64,000 nt of DNA from Bifidobacterium moukalabense DSM 27321 (GTDB taxonomy: Bacteria; Actinomycetota; Actinomycetes; Actinomycetales; Bifidobacteriaceae). Both the position numbers and the translations under genes were made by a program. The stretch lies in assembly GCF_000522505.1 (NCBI RefSeq), contig NZ_AZMV01000002.1:62177-126176 (forward strand), in the 5' to 3' direction. The number at the start of each line of letters is the position of its first letter. Positions within the stretch are counted from its first letter, which is position 1. Of this stretch, positions 50,670 to 60,007 are shown in pieces. Under the pieces are notes generated by a model, which searched no databases, was not told the DNA's origin, and saw only the letters and a program-made list of their open reading frames with translations.

Positions 50670-50737
50670 CGGCAATCCCGGATGCGAGATGTTGGAAATC
50701 GTTGGAAGACCGACAACTTTCGCATCCGGGATTGCCG
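50670..50737. repeat. 18-bp perfect inverted repeat between convergent genes
   Basis: CGGCAATCCCGGATGCGA (50670-50687) and its exact complement TCGCATCCGGGATTGCCG (50720-50737) flank 32 bases. It sits between the convergent ABC ATPase and HD-domain genes, so a bidirectional terminator is the likely role. A small mobile or REP-like repeat is the alternative. Confidence 0.7.
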
Positions 50738-50832
50738 TATTCGGGAGTCACGTAACGGAACGGACGGTTCCGGAAGAAAGCGGGACTCCGCCGCATATCG
50801 CACTAAGACGACTGCGTGCCTGTTCCGCGTGC

Positions 50833-51687
50833 CTATTCGACGACGCGCATGTGGTATTGGGCGGCCAGAGGCTTGACGTCCACGATGCCGTAACGTTCAA
50901 GCAGGTGCAGCCACTCCCGCTTGTTGGATTCACCGAAACGGGCGGCCTTGCGGGCGTAGGCTTCGGCGGTAAGGAACTTCGGCGGAATCGACTTGCTGTT
51001 GTACTTGTCGGCCACCATCACGACCTCCTGCTCGAGATTCATCGGCACGTAGTCGGCCGGGGGAAGCGGGAGATTCTGGGCGATCACGGCCTCCTTGGTA
51101 AGGCCGACACCGGTGTGGTTACGGGCAAATTCGGCGATGGACTCATCCACGCCCTCGCCCAACAGGTATTCGTAGCCCTTCAGACCATGCTGTACATAAT
51201 GCGGACCGTCGAATTTGAGCGGCTCACCGTCGGAACCATCCTGCTTGAGCAGAAAGTAGGTGCCGATGTCGTGCAGCAGACCGCCGATCACCACCATGCG
51301 CTCATCAATCAGCCGCGGCGGAACCGTGCCGCCAGTGATGCCGTCGGTCGGCGGCACGGCCGGGATGCGGAGCATGCCGAATGATTCGGAGCCCGGAGCG
51401 GAAGATGCACGAATGGACTCGCCACGCTTGGTCTTGCTGGGATTATCGGATTCGTCGGAAGTCAGCGCAAGGCCGAAATCACCGGTCTTTTCGGGCGCAT
51501 CCGAAGGCAGGGTGCACCGACGCATGAACAAGGCGTTCTGCCGACGGGCCATGCGGCGGGCGATATCGGCCACGACCACGCAATGGCCATGAATCAGGTC
51601 ATAGGCGGCCTGGGATTGTGCGATCTTCTTATGCAACTCGTCCACTTGAGCGAGCGTAGGGATGTATCCGGTTGTCATATGGCCCAT
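50833..51687 (-). CDS. HD domain metal-dependent phosphohydrolase
   Basis: A 284-residue cytoplasmic protein. HD motifs in order are HGHCVVVADIA near 33-43, GGLLHDIGTYFLL near 137-149 (the HD pair), QHGLKGYEYLLGEG and the late FARNHTGVGL. An insert of about 75 polar residues (DAPEKTGDFG to GITGGTVPP) lies between the first histidine and the HD pair and looks flexible. The best match in style is the bacterial uridylyl/HDIG-type hydrolases; the substrate is unknown. The ATG at 51678 (MTTGYIP) is an alternative start. It is transcribed with the amidotransferase gene just upstream (gap 27 bases). Confidence 0.85.
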   Translation of the reverse strand: MGHMTTGYIPTLAQVDELHKKIAQSQAAYDLIHGHCVVVADIARRMARRQNALFMRRCTLPSDAPEKTGDFGLALTSDESDNPSKTKRGESIRASSAPGSESFGMLRIPAVPPTDGITGGTVPPRLIDERMVVIGGLLHDIGTYFLLKQDGSDGEPLKFDGPHYVQHGLKGYEYLLGEGVDESIAEFARNHTGVGLTKEAVIAQNLPLPPADYVPMNLEQEVVMVADKYNSKSIPPKFLTAEAYARKAARFGESNKREWLHLLERYGIVDVKPLAAQYHMRVVE

Positions 51688-51714
51688 CTTAGGCGCCCGG
51701 AAACTCGGCAGGGA

Positions 51715-52614
51715 TCAGATGGAGCGGACGCGGAATTCACCGGTACGGTTGGAGGCGACGATCATCTGATCGTTCTCGAGGCGGGTCCAGCCATCTTCCG
51801 CATGCTGCTCGAAACCGGAGCTGGCCACGACCACGCCCTTCGGCTGGGCGATGGATTCGGCGGAAACGGAACCACCCTCAGAGCCCTCGCCGAGCGCACG
51901 ATAGCGCAAGACACGGTAGTCGTGCGCCTGTTCGCCGCGGCCGTACTGATCGTAGATTTCGACGATGCGCTTGGAGGTGACCTCACGGCCGGCCGCGCAC
52001 AGGGCGATGAGCTGATCCTGGCTCTGGATCATGCAGTTGTAGCTCGACTTCGGGTAGCTTTTACGTAGCTCGCGCACGGCTTGGGCCACAGCCTCGTCAA
52101 GCGCGAAGCCGAAACCGATGTACTGCAGGATCACGGCGAAGAAGATGGCCGAATCGGAACGGCCGCCGGTGGACTGCACGATATTCGGATCGACCGGGAA
52201 GGAACGGTTGGTGATGATATTGCGCCCTTGGTCGTCGGAGATATCGCCATTGTGGATGAAGCTCAATCCGCTGGCGTAGAACGGTTGCTGATTTTCAAGA
52301 ATCAGCGGCAGGTTCGAACTGGCCAGACGCAGATGCCACAGGCCGCCTCGGGCCGGGGTGTTGGCGAGCTCGTCGAAAATCGGATCATGACGGGCGGCGA
52401 TCGTGTTCTTGTAGATTGCGGTGCCGGTTTCCGGGGTGGGCGCGCCGCCGTCGCGACGGTATGGGGATTCCTCCGGAACGGTGACCAAGGCGGCTCCCCA
52501 GCCATCGTTATGCACCTCACTGAGATCACGGAATTCGCGTACGGCCCGCATGCCGAGCACACCATTGAGACTGGTGTTGCTGCCTGCGGTCGCGAATCCA
52601 AGTAATCTGCACAT
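51715..52614 (-). CDS. Class II glutamine amidotransferase
   Basis: A 299-residue Ntn-hydrolase of the YafJ/EgtC type. The start is set at ATG 52614 because the second residue is then the catalytic cysteine: MCRLLGFATAG. Other family features are HNDGWGAAL near 35-43, GGLWHLRLASS near 90, FIHNGDISD near 118 and GGRSDSAIFF near 149. It removes an amide or gamma-glutamyl group; the acceptor is unknown. It may be linked to the HD protein downstream. Confidence 0.88.
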   Translation of the reverse strand: MCRLLGFATAGSNTSLNGVLGMRAVREFRDLSEVHNDGWGAALVTVPEESPYRRDGGAPTPETGTAIYKNTIAARHDPIFDELANTPARGGLWHLRLASSNLPLILENQQPFYASGLSFIHNGDISDDQGRNIITNRSFPVDPNIVQSTGGRSDSAIFFAVILQYIGFGFALDEAVAQAVRELRKSYPKSSYNCMIQSQDQLIALCAAGREVTSKRIVEIYDQYGRGEQAHDYRVLRYRALGEGSEGGSVSAESIAQPKGVVVASSGFEQHAEDGWTRLENDQMIVASNRTGEFRVRSI

Positions 52615-52744
52615 GGTTAGAACCATACCGACCCCACATTTCGACGCGCGTACACTGCTATCAGCATTCCTTATAGCGGGCGGAAACGCAATGGGCCGTT
52701 CCGACTGGCGGAGTGGGGTGCGGATGGTCGGGGTGAGGGAACGG

Positions 52745-54922
52745 TCACACGCGCTTAAGGCGGGGCGGGCGTTCGGTGGCGAGGAACAGCGGCTGGACCT
52801 CGATCAATGGGTTATAGGGAGCGAGCCCGAACCATTTGACCGGGGAACCGGCCAGACGGCGAATCGCATACTTGATCTGCAGGGATACCGCACCACGTTG
52901 CGACACCTTCGATTCGGGCATCAACGCCTTGTGAATCAGCACATAACGGATCGGACCGATGTTGACATCGGCGTCGAGCTTCGGATAGCGGCTCTCCTGC
53001 CTCGGCAGGTCGCCCGACTTCAACAGATCGTTCATGATCTGATGAATGTAGGCCGGCAAGGACTGCGAAACCTTGAACCCCAGCCGGATACGCACACGAA
53101 ACAGAAAATCCGTACCGAAATTCTCAACCGAGTATTCGCGGGTGAACGGCTCGTCGGACGTCTCCACGGAAACGGCCCACCATGCGCGGGCGCGTTTCGG
53201 ATGATTGGCGAAAATCGAGAAGAAGATGTCGGTGTCGACACGTTTCGTTTCCGAATCGGATGTCAGATAGACGATGTTGTCGGCGAAATACGGCACGGTG
53301 TCGTCGTCATGCAGCTGCCGCAGCACCGGCAGGCAGTCGGCTGGCTGCATATGCCGACGTTGCGCACGCTCCAGCTTCGTACCTTCATTCCACGTATACA
53401 TGATTATCAGAATCGCCAATGTGAGCAGCATGGTGAACCAGCCGCCACGCAGGAACTTCGCCATGGAAGCGAGGAAGAACATGAACTGGATGGCCAGGAA
53501 CAGCACGGTGAACACGATGGCGCCGAATCGTTTGCCGGAATACCAGATGTAGACGGCCAGCAGAATCGTGGTGGTGATCATCGTGATGGTCAGCGCCAGA
53601 CCGTAGGCGGCTGAAATATGCTCGGAATCACGGAAGATCGCCAAAACAATCAGCGTTGCCACGCACAGCACGCCATTGACGACGGGAATGTACAGCTGAC
53701 CACGCGTACGGGCCGGATAACGCACCTGCAGGTGGGGCATCCAGTTGAGGCGGGTGGCTTCCGACACCATGGTGTATGCGCCTGTGATCAAGGCTTGCGA
53801 GGCGATCACGCCGGCGGCGACGGACAGCACCACGGCGACATACCGCACAGACGGGGTCATCATCTCGAAGAACGGATTGAGGCCATGCATGCGCCGATAG
53901 GCGGAATCGTCCCAATGGTTGAGCATCCACGCGCCTTGGCCGAAGTAGCACAACACGAGCGCGATCTTGATGAACGGCCACGTGCAGTAGATGTTGCCTC
54001 GGCCGACATGGCCCATATCGGAGTAGAGCGCCTCGGCACCGGTGGTCGACAGGAACACGGTACCCATTACGGCGATGCCGGCCACATTGTGATGGCTGAA
54101 CAGGAAGCGAACGCCATACACCGGGTTAAGGGCCGCGAAGACGCTCCAATCGTTGCTCAGATTCACAAGCCCCACAACGGCCAGGAACGAGAACCACACC
54201 ATCACCACGGAGCCGAAGGTGCGCCCGATGCGCTCGGTGCCGTGCGATTGCACGGAAAACAGCACCACGATGATCACGATGGTGATCATCAGCGTGAGTT
54301 CCTTGTTCTCCGTCATCACATGCTCCAGCGCAGGCAGCGTCTCCAACCCCTCCACGGCGGAGCTGATCGAGACCGCGGGAGTCAGCACGGAATCGGCAAG
54401 GAACGCGGCACCGCCAAGCATGGCGGGAATCGCAAGCCACGCACCATATTTGCGAATCAACGAATACAACGCGAAGATGCCGCCTTCGCCGTTGTTGTCG
54501 ATGCGCATGGCGATCAGCACGTATTTGATGGTGGTGATGAGCGTAATCGACCAGAACACCAGTGACAGCACGCCGAGCACGGCCTCGCGATCGGCGTTGG
54601 CCAGACCGCCCTGACCGTTGAGGAAGGTCTGCATGGTGTACAGCGGCGAGGTGCCGATATCGCCATACACCACGCCAAGCGCGACCACGGCCATGGAAAA
54701 GGTGACCTTGTCGGGACCGGACTGCAGTCGGCTCCACCAACGGCCCAAACGCCCCCTGTTGGCCACCTCATCGAGCTTGGCGGCTTCCTGCTGCCTTTCC
54801 TCGTGCTGTTTGATGAGCTCCTGGCGCTCCTCCTTGGTCAGTACCTTGTGCGAGACCTTAGGCGCCTGCGTATATGCCGCTGCATGGAGCAGCGGCTTTT
54901 CTTCGTCTGGCTCGTTCGCCAT
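52745..54922 (-). CDS. kup: KUP/HAK/KT family potassium transporter
   Basis: A 725-residue K+ uptake protein with 12 predicted membrane segments. A hydrophilic N-terminus of 70 residues precedes FSMAVVALGVVYGDIGTSPLYTMQ, the KUP hallmark, near 70-93. NNGEGGIFALYSLIRKYG and LADSVLTPAVSISSAVEGLE follow. A soluble C-terminal domain of about 200 residues ends the protein. ATG 54922 follows GGAGGA. A strong promoter lies 60-90 bases upstream of the start. Potassium uptake for osmotic balance and pH homeostasis is the expected role. Confidence 0.95.
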   Translation of the reverse strand: MANEPDEEKPLLHAAAYTQAPKVSHKVLTKEERQELIKQHEERQQEAAKLDEVANRGRLGRWWSRLQSGPDKVTFSMAVVALGVVYGDIGTSPLYTMQTFLNGQGGLANADREAVLGVLSLVFWSITLITTIKYVLIAMRIDNNGEGGIFALYSLIRKYGAWLAIPAMLGGAAFLADSVLTPAVSISSAVEGLETLPALEHVMTENKELTLMITIVIIVVLFSVQSHGTERIGRTFGSVVMVWFSFLAVVGLVNLSNDWSVFAALNPVYGVRFLFSHHNVAGIAVMGTVFLSTTGAEALYSDMGHVGRGNIYCTWPFIKIALVLCYFGQGAWMLNHWDDSAYRRMHGLNPFFEMMTPSVRYVAVVLSVAAGVIASQALITGAYTMVSEATRLNWMPHLQVRYPARTRGQLYIPVVNGVLCVATLIVLAIFRDSEHISAAYGLALTITMITTTILLAVYIWYSGKRFGAIVFTVLFLAIQFMFFLASMAKFLRGGWFTMLLTLAILIIMYTWNEGTKLERAQRRHMQPADCLPVLRQLHDDDTVPYFADNIVYLTSDSETKRVDTDIFFSIFANHPKRARAWWAVSVETSDEPFTREYSVENFGTDFLFRVRIRLGFKVSQSLPAYIHQIMNDLLKSGDLPRQESRYPKLDADVNIGPIRYVLIHKALMPESKVSQRGAVSLQIKYAIRRLAGSPVKWFGLAPYNPLIEVQPLFLATERPPRLKRV

Positions 54923-54981
54923 AACGCTTCCTCCAAGTGGCGGGCCTTGCAACCCGCTCCCAAAATAAAACGCAAATTGGC

Positions 54982-55010
54982 ACACTAGGAGCGCCGCAAA
55001 CCGTTGTCAA
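54982..55010 (-). promoter_or_regulatory. Promoter of kup
   Basis: On the minus strand TTGACA (55010-55005), 17 bases, then TAGTGT (54987-54982). About 60 bases lie between it and the start codon. Confidence 0.7.
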
Positions 55011-55085
55011 ATCTTCACACGTGATTCAGTCCCGGCCAGCCACATCCGACGTCTGTTCCATGGAACGACGACTCTTCCGAAACCC

Positions 55086-56042
55086 TTATATTCCATACAC
55101 TTTGCGCGTGGTCTCACGGGTGGCGCGCGCGATTTCAGCCAATGGCTTATCAAGATAGTTGGCGAGCGCCTGCAGGGTGTACGGAATCATGTACGGCGCG
55201 TTGGTGCGGCCTCGATACGGCATGGGGCTCAGGTAGGGCGCGTCCGTTTCGACCATGATGTGATCAAGGCCGACGAGTGTGGCCGACTCGCGGATGCCGT
55301 CGTTGCCTTTGTAGCTTGAGGTGCCGGAAAGGCTCAGATACCAGCCGTTCTCGCGTGCGATTTCACCCATTTCGGCGTCGCCGGAGTAGCTGTGGAACAC
55401 GGTGCGTTCCGGAGCGCCGTCGGCGAGCAGGGTTTCGATGACCTCCTTGTGGGAATCGCGGTCGTGGATCTGCAGGGGCAGGCCCAGTTCCTTGGCGAGC
55501 GCGATATGCGCGCGGAAGGCTTCGCGTTGGAGTTCCTTGGCGGCTTCACCGGTGCGGAACAGATCCATGCCGGTCTCGCCGATGGCGACCACCTGGCTGG
55601 GGTAGGTGACCGCAAGGCGATGCACTTCGGCCATGGCATCGTCGAAGCTGGTGTCGTGCCATGGCTTGTATTTGAGCGGCAGGCCGTCAGGCCCGGGTAC
55701 GCCGCGATGGCCGTGGAGTACGGATTCGTTGGGGTGTATGGCGATGGCCGTATGGACGACGCCGGGGTGTTCGCGGGCCATGTCGATGGCGGTCATGAGG
55801 TTGGGCAGTTCGCAGCCGCAGTCGATCACGCCTTCCACACCGACCGCCTGGGCTTGGGCGAGCAGTTCGCCGACACTGTAGACGGGTACCTCGGGTTGGC
55901 CTTTTTCCATGGCTTCATGGCTCATGGCGCGGGAAAAGGGCACCACGGCGGCCACATGTGTGTGGTTGTCGATGACGTGCGCGTCGTCGGGAAGGGGTTG
56001 CGGAGCCGGTGCCCAGCTGCGGTCGCGATGATGTTTGCTCAT
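55086..56042 (-). CDS. tatD: TatD family metal-dependent hydrolase (DNase)
   Basis: A 318-residue TIM-barrel hydrolase. Metal ligands are visible in DNHTHV near 25, AIGETGMDLFR near 160, LQIHDRDSHKEV near 195, FHSYSGDAEMGE near 220 and VETDAPYLSP near 268. Family members are 3'-5' exonucleases. ATG 56042 is chosen because the longer in-frame extension is Ala/Ser-rich and unlike the family. It starts 10 bases after the stop of the GPH transporter, so it may ride on the sugar operon without sharing its function. Confidence 0.9.
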   Translation of the reverse strand: MSKHHRDRSWAPAPQPLPDDAHVIDNHTHVAAVVPFSRAMSHEAMEKGQPEVPVYSVGELLAQAQAVGVEGVIDCGCELPNLMTAIDMAREHPGVVHTAIAIHPNESVLHGHRGVPGPDGLPLKYKPWHDTSFDDAMAEVHRLAVTYPSQVVAIGETGMDLFRTGEAAKELQREAFRAHIALAKELGLPLQIHDRDSHKEVIETLLADGAPERTVFHSYSGDAEMGEIARENGWYLSLSGTSSYKGNDGIRESATLVGLDHIMVETDAPYLSPMPYRGRTNAPYMIPYTLQALANYLDKPLAEIARATRETTRKVYGI

Positions 56043-56052
56043 GTTGTTCAGA

Positions 56053-57627
56053 TTAGTCCCGCCAGCAGTCGTTGTAGCTGATGCCGGTGAGGCGTTCCAC
56101 GGTATTGCGGATTTCGGGGCTGATCTCGGTTTTCGACCCGCCATGCTGCAGCCGACTGATCTCGTTGAGCAGGATGCCGTCGGTCTCCTTGCTCAGACCC
56201 ATGCGTTGCGAGGCGAACCAGCCGACGACCATGGCGAAGGCGAACCAGCCGAGCAGCATCGCTCCAATGCCGATGCGTGCCGCCGGTGGCTGTGTGTCGA
56301 GTTGGGAGTCGAAGCCGGTTGCGGCGAGCACCATGCCCGCGCCGATGGACAGCAGGCCGCTGCACAGCTGGCGTACGAAGGTCTGCGCGCCGAGGAACGT
56401 GGCCGAACGATAACGCTTGGTGACGATCTGGTCGACGTCCGCCATGTAGGGGAACACCTGCCACGGCAGGTATCCGCACAGCGACTTGAACGAGAAGAAC
56501 CAAACCGCGCCGACGATGGTGAATACCGTCCACATGCCACGCGTCAGCACGCCCGACAGCATCCAACTGGCGAACATCCATGCCACGCCGATCAGGCAGC
56601 CCGCGAAATTGATGCCGTACAGCCGACGCGGACCGATTGCGATGACCGCCCAGCCGAACACCGGCATCAACGGCAGCGAGATCACGGCGCAGGTGAGCAG
56701 CATCGAGGCGAACGCGGCCGTGGTGCCCCAATCGTAGATCGCGAAAAACAGGAACAGCTGGCCGAACATATCCATCGACACCATCACCATGACGTACACG
56801 ACCATGTGCCGACGGAATTCCGCGATACGCAATGTGGAGGCATACTCGCGTGCCATCGCGACGGCGCGACGCAGCCAGATCCGCGCCATGCCGCGAACAT
56901 CGCCATGATGGCGGCCGCGGGCACGGTCGACGCCGTCGGCCTGCGCGTACGCGCCGAAACCGGCCTGCTGCGGCGTCATCTCCCATGTCGACCGCCAGCA
57001 GATCATGATCGCCGCCGAAAACAGTATGGTGACGGCGAATGCGAATCCCATGTAGCCGCCGGGATGGTTCTCCCCTACCGCCGCGAGCACGATGCCTCCC
57101 AGTAGTGGAATCAGCGTGCCCGAAGCGGTGGAAAGGAACAGCCGCACGGTGGACAGCATGGTGCGTTCGCTGAAATCCGTGGTCATTTCGCCAGGCAGCG
57201 TGCTGTATGCCGTGCCGAACAGCTGCGCGAGCATGACCCACATCACATATACCAGGCAGTACAGCGGCACCGGAAGGCCTGGAATCCATAGCAACAGGCC
57301 GACCAACACCAACGGCGCGACGACGGCGAGCACCAGACGGCGCCGCCCGAAACGCCGGCCGACGCGGAAGCGGTACAGGTTGTCGCACAGCACGCCGAAA
57401 CCAAGCGCTGCGAACGCGCTTAGAATGGCGCTCATGCCGATCACGCTCTGCGTCAGGCCGATGTCCATGCCGCAAAAGCGGTTCCAGAACAATGCCAGAT
57501 ACGTGGCGACCAGCGCGCCCTGCCCTCCGCCGTACAGGTCGGCCATGCCGTAGCCGACGGCGGATGCGAAGGTGACCTTGCGTGGTTGCTGCGATTGCCG
57601 CATGATGCGGTGCCTGCCGATTGTCAT
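56053..57627 (-). CDS. GPH-type glycoside/pentoside sugar symporter (MFS)
   Basis: A 524-residue, 12-helix permease of the glycoside-pentoside-hexuronide type. It begins VGYGMADLYGGGQGALVATYLALFW. It has VLCDNLYRFRVGRRFGRRRLVL as the helix 2-3 loop, AYSTLPGEMTTDFSERTMLSTVR in the next cytoplasmic loop and a central cytoplasmic loop of about 45 residues. ATG 57627 is a natural start. It follows GH27 and GH51 on the same strand and should import the arabinose- or galactose-containing oligosaccharides those enzymes cut. Confidence 0.87.
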   Translation of the reverse strand: MTIGRHRIMRQSQQPRKVTFASAVGYGMADLYGGGQGALVATYLALFWNRFCGMDIGLTQSVIGMSAILSAFAALGFGVLCDNLYRFRVGRRFGRRRLVLAVVAPLVLVGLLLWIPGLPVPLYCLVYVMWVMLAQLFGTAYSTLPGEMTTDFSERTMLSTVRLFLSTASGTLIPLLGGIVLAAVGENHPGGYMGFAFAVTILFSAAIMICWRSTWEMTPQQAGFGAYAQADGVDRARGRHHGDVRGMARIWLRRAVAMAREYASTLRIAEFRRHMVVYVMVMVSMDMFGQLFLFFAIYDWGTTAAFASMLLTCAVISLPLMPVFGWAVIAIGPRRLYGINFAGCLIGVAWMFASWMLSGVLTRGMWTVFTIVGAVWFFSFKSLCGYLPWQVFPYMADVDQIVTKRYRSATFLGAQTFVRQLCSGLLSIGAGMVLAATGFDSQLDTQPPAARIGIGAMLLGWFAFAMVVGWFASQRMGLSKETDGILLNEISRLQHGGSKTEISPEIRNTVERLTGISYNDCWRD

Positions 57628-57665
57628 TCTGCCTGCCTGCGATTATCTGCGATTGGCTTCGACCG

Positions 57666-59996
57666 TTATGCGATGGTGATGACGCTGAACGACCAGGCGG
57701 GTGCGGTATAGCGGCCGTCGGTCAGGTCGACGGTGGCTTCAACCGGTTTGGTGGGCGATTCCCTGCCGATTTCGCCGGCATATGGATCGTCGCCTTGCAG
57801 CACGGTGGCCGTGGCGTTGGATGCGGCTTCGCCGGTGACATCCAGTTCGCGGAGGATCTGCGCGATATCGATCTGCGCCGGCTCGGCCATGGCATTGACG
57901 ATACGCAGATAGGTCCTGCCTTCCGCGTCGTCGCGTGCCACGGTGACGGTGCGTCTCGGCTCGTCCCTGACCTCTTCGCCGCCTGCGATGAGCTCTCCGT
58001 CAATGTACAGCCTCATGGCTTGGCCACGGTCGGAGATCTCGGCATGCACCTGCCATGTTGTGCCGGGCCGCACCTCGTTCATGGAGACTTCGGTGCCGGC
58101 AAGCGCGTAGCCGGTACCGTCGCGCACCACCTGCACACTGTGGCCGCGGCCGAGGGAGACGACGTTGTGATTCCTGCCGTCGACGTCGCCGCTGATCAGT
58201 TGCATGCCCCAACGGCCTTCGTAGTAGACGACGGTGGCATCGATGGTGTAGCCGTCCGCACTGATGTCGAGACCGGTGTCGATGCGACGGGCGTCGTACC
58301 GCACGTCGCCGAGTTGGATCCGCTTACCGGCGGTCGTGGTGACGGTCAGATCCTTCAGATCGGCTTTGGCGTTGCCGTCGATGAGCAGTCTCACCGTATT
58401 CGGCAGATCGCGGCGCAGTGCGGTGGGTCCTTCGAGCGTGACCGGCCATGCGGTGTCGGCCGTGGTGGTGGCGTACATCCGCTGCACCCAATAGCTGTAT
58501 GGCAGGTAGGTGCGTTCGTTGTCGAAGTAGATGAGGTCCGGATTCCAGCTGTGGTGGCCGTTTTTGGCGAACAGCGGAGCGTAGGAGGCCATGGCCACCG
58601 CGTCGCCGTTCAGTTCCATGCGTCCCATGAACGCCGCTTCGGACAGCCCGTTGATCAGCTGCGTGTTCCACGAGCCGTATTCGCCGAGGTAGATTTTCGG
58701 GCCTTTGCGGTCCGCGTCGTCGTAATGGTCGAGATTGTGGAACCACCAGCTGGAGGATTGGTAGGAGTGCTCGTCGACGATCGGCACGTTGGCCTCGCGC
58801 GCATACTTCCAGCCTTCCTCATAGTCCTGGCCGCTTGGGGCCGGGCCGACGGTGCCGACGACGACGATGTCAGGATATGCGGCTTTGACCGCATCGAAGA
58901 TCTGCTGGAAGCGATTCCTGAACACCGGGTCGATGAGGTCTTCGTTGCCGATGCCGAGATATTCGAGGCCGAATGGTTCCGGATGGCCCATGGCGGCACG
59001 TTTCGCGCCCCATTCGGTGGCGGTGGCGTCTCCATTGCAGAATTCGATGAGATGCAGCACTTCATCGATGTAGGCCGGCATGTCCTTCTGTGCGATCGGT
59101 ACCGGCCCCTGGCTGGTGTTCTGGCAGCTTACGCCGGCCGGCAGTACCGGCAGCGGCTTCGCGCCGATGGTCTCGCACAGGCGCAGATATTCGTAGTAGC
59201 CGATGCGGAACGATTGGTGGTAGCCCCATAGGTTGAAGTTGTGCGGACGATGCTCCACTTCGCCGATGGTGCGGTCCCAGTGGTACATGTTGTCCATGCC
59301 GAGACCGTGGGTGATGCAGCCGCCCGGGAAACGCATGAATCGTGGGTGCAGCTCGGCGAGTGCCTCGACCAGGTCCGGGCGGAAGTGCTTGAGGCCCTTG
59401 TAGGTGGTGTGCGGCTCGAGTGTGACGAAGTCGAGGTCGACGGTGCCCGGCTGGGCGAAGGTCAGCCGTAGCGCGCCCTGCGTCGCGGCTCCGGCGGCAA
59501 CGTTCAGGGACGCTTCGATGCTGTTCCAAACGGTATTGCCGATGGTGACGGTGGTTTCGGCGAGAACGTCGCCATCGTCGCCAAGCAGGGCGATGGCGAC
59601 GGGCATGGGGGAGCCGGACGTGATACGCATCCATGCGGAGAAATCATAGGTTTCGCCGGTACGGAAGACCATGCCGTCCCAGCCGACGTTTTCCAATGCG
59701 ACAGGGGCCTGCCCGACTTCGATTGCGGCATAGTGCGGGTTTTCGCATGCCACCGGGTCGTCGGTCAGCACGTCGAAGGCGGCGAACGAGCCTTCCGGCA
59801 CGATTTTGCGCCAGAAACTGTAGTTGCTCCAGTCGGCGGAATCGGCACGATTGTATTCGAACGCGCCGTTCTGCACGAGGTCGGCGTTCAGGCCGCCGTC
59901 GCCGGAGTAGCTGATGTCTTCGAAGAAAATGCCCCACAGGTCGGTGCTGATGTTACGTACGCCGGCCTTGTTCAGGGTTGCGGTGAGCTTGTCCAT
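57666..59996 (-). CDS. GH51 alpha-L-arabinofuranosidase with an inserted lectin-like domain
   Basis: A 776-residue enzyme releasing alpha-linked arabinofuranose. It opens with ISTDLWGIFFEDISYSGDGGLNADLVQNGAFEY (the GH51 start) and a carbohydrate-binding-like region to about 220. RFPGGCITHG leads into the barrel, with acid/base Glu in LGIGNED near 350 and nucleophile Glu in YLGEYGSWN near 438. After the barrel, residues about 580-690 (TIDATVVYYEGRWGMQL to MRLYIDGELIAGG) look like a concanavalin/LamG-type beta sandwich before the final beta domain ends. ATG 59996 follows AAAGGAAG. No signal peptide is seen, so it acts on imported oligosaccharides. Confidence 0.93.
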   Translation of the reverse strand: MDKLTATLNKAGVRNISTDLWGIFFEDISYSGDGGLNADLVQNGAFEYNRADSADWSNYSFWRKIVPEGSFAAFDVLTDDPVACENPHYAAIEVGQAPVALENVGWDGMVFRTGETYDFSAWMRITSGSPMPVAIALLGDDGDVLAETTVTIGNTVWNSIEASLNVAAGAATQGALRLTFAQPGTVDLDFVTLEPHTTYKGLKHFRPDLVEALAELHPRFMRFPGGCITHGLGMDNMYHWDRTIGEVEHRPHNFNLWGYHQSFRIGYYEYLRLCETIGAKPLPVLPAGVSCQNTSQGPVPIAQKDMPAYIDEVLHLIEFCNGDATATEWGAKRAAMGHPEPFGLEYLGIGNEDLIDPVFRNRFQQIFDAVKAAYPDIVVVGTVGPAPSGQDYEEGWKYAREANVPIVDEHSYQSSSWWFHNLDHYDDADRKGPKIYLGEYGSWNTQLINGLSEAAFMGRMELNGDAVAMASYAPLFAKNGHHSWNPDLIYFDNERTYLPYSYWVQRMYATTTADTAWPVTLEGPTALRRDLPNTVRLLIDGNAKADLKDLTVTTTAGKRIQLGDVRYDARRIDTGLDISADGYTIDATVVYYEGRWGMQLISGDVDGRNHNVVSLGRGHSVQVVRDGTGYALAGTEVSMNEVRPGTTWQVHAEISDRGQAMRLYIDGELIAGGEEVRDEPRRTVTVARDDAEGRTYLRIVNAMAEPAQIDIAQILRELDVTGEAASNATATVLQGDDPYAGEIGRESPTKPVEATVDLTDGRYTAPAWSFSVITIA

Positions 59997-60007
59997 ATTC
60001 TTCCTTT

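Noticed and set aside
56048..57475. 475-codon minus-strand frame overlapping the GPH transporter
   Set aside because: It is an alternative frame of the same strand, Arg/His-rich; the transporter frame has clear membrane helices.
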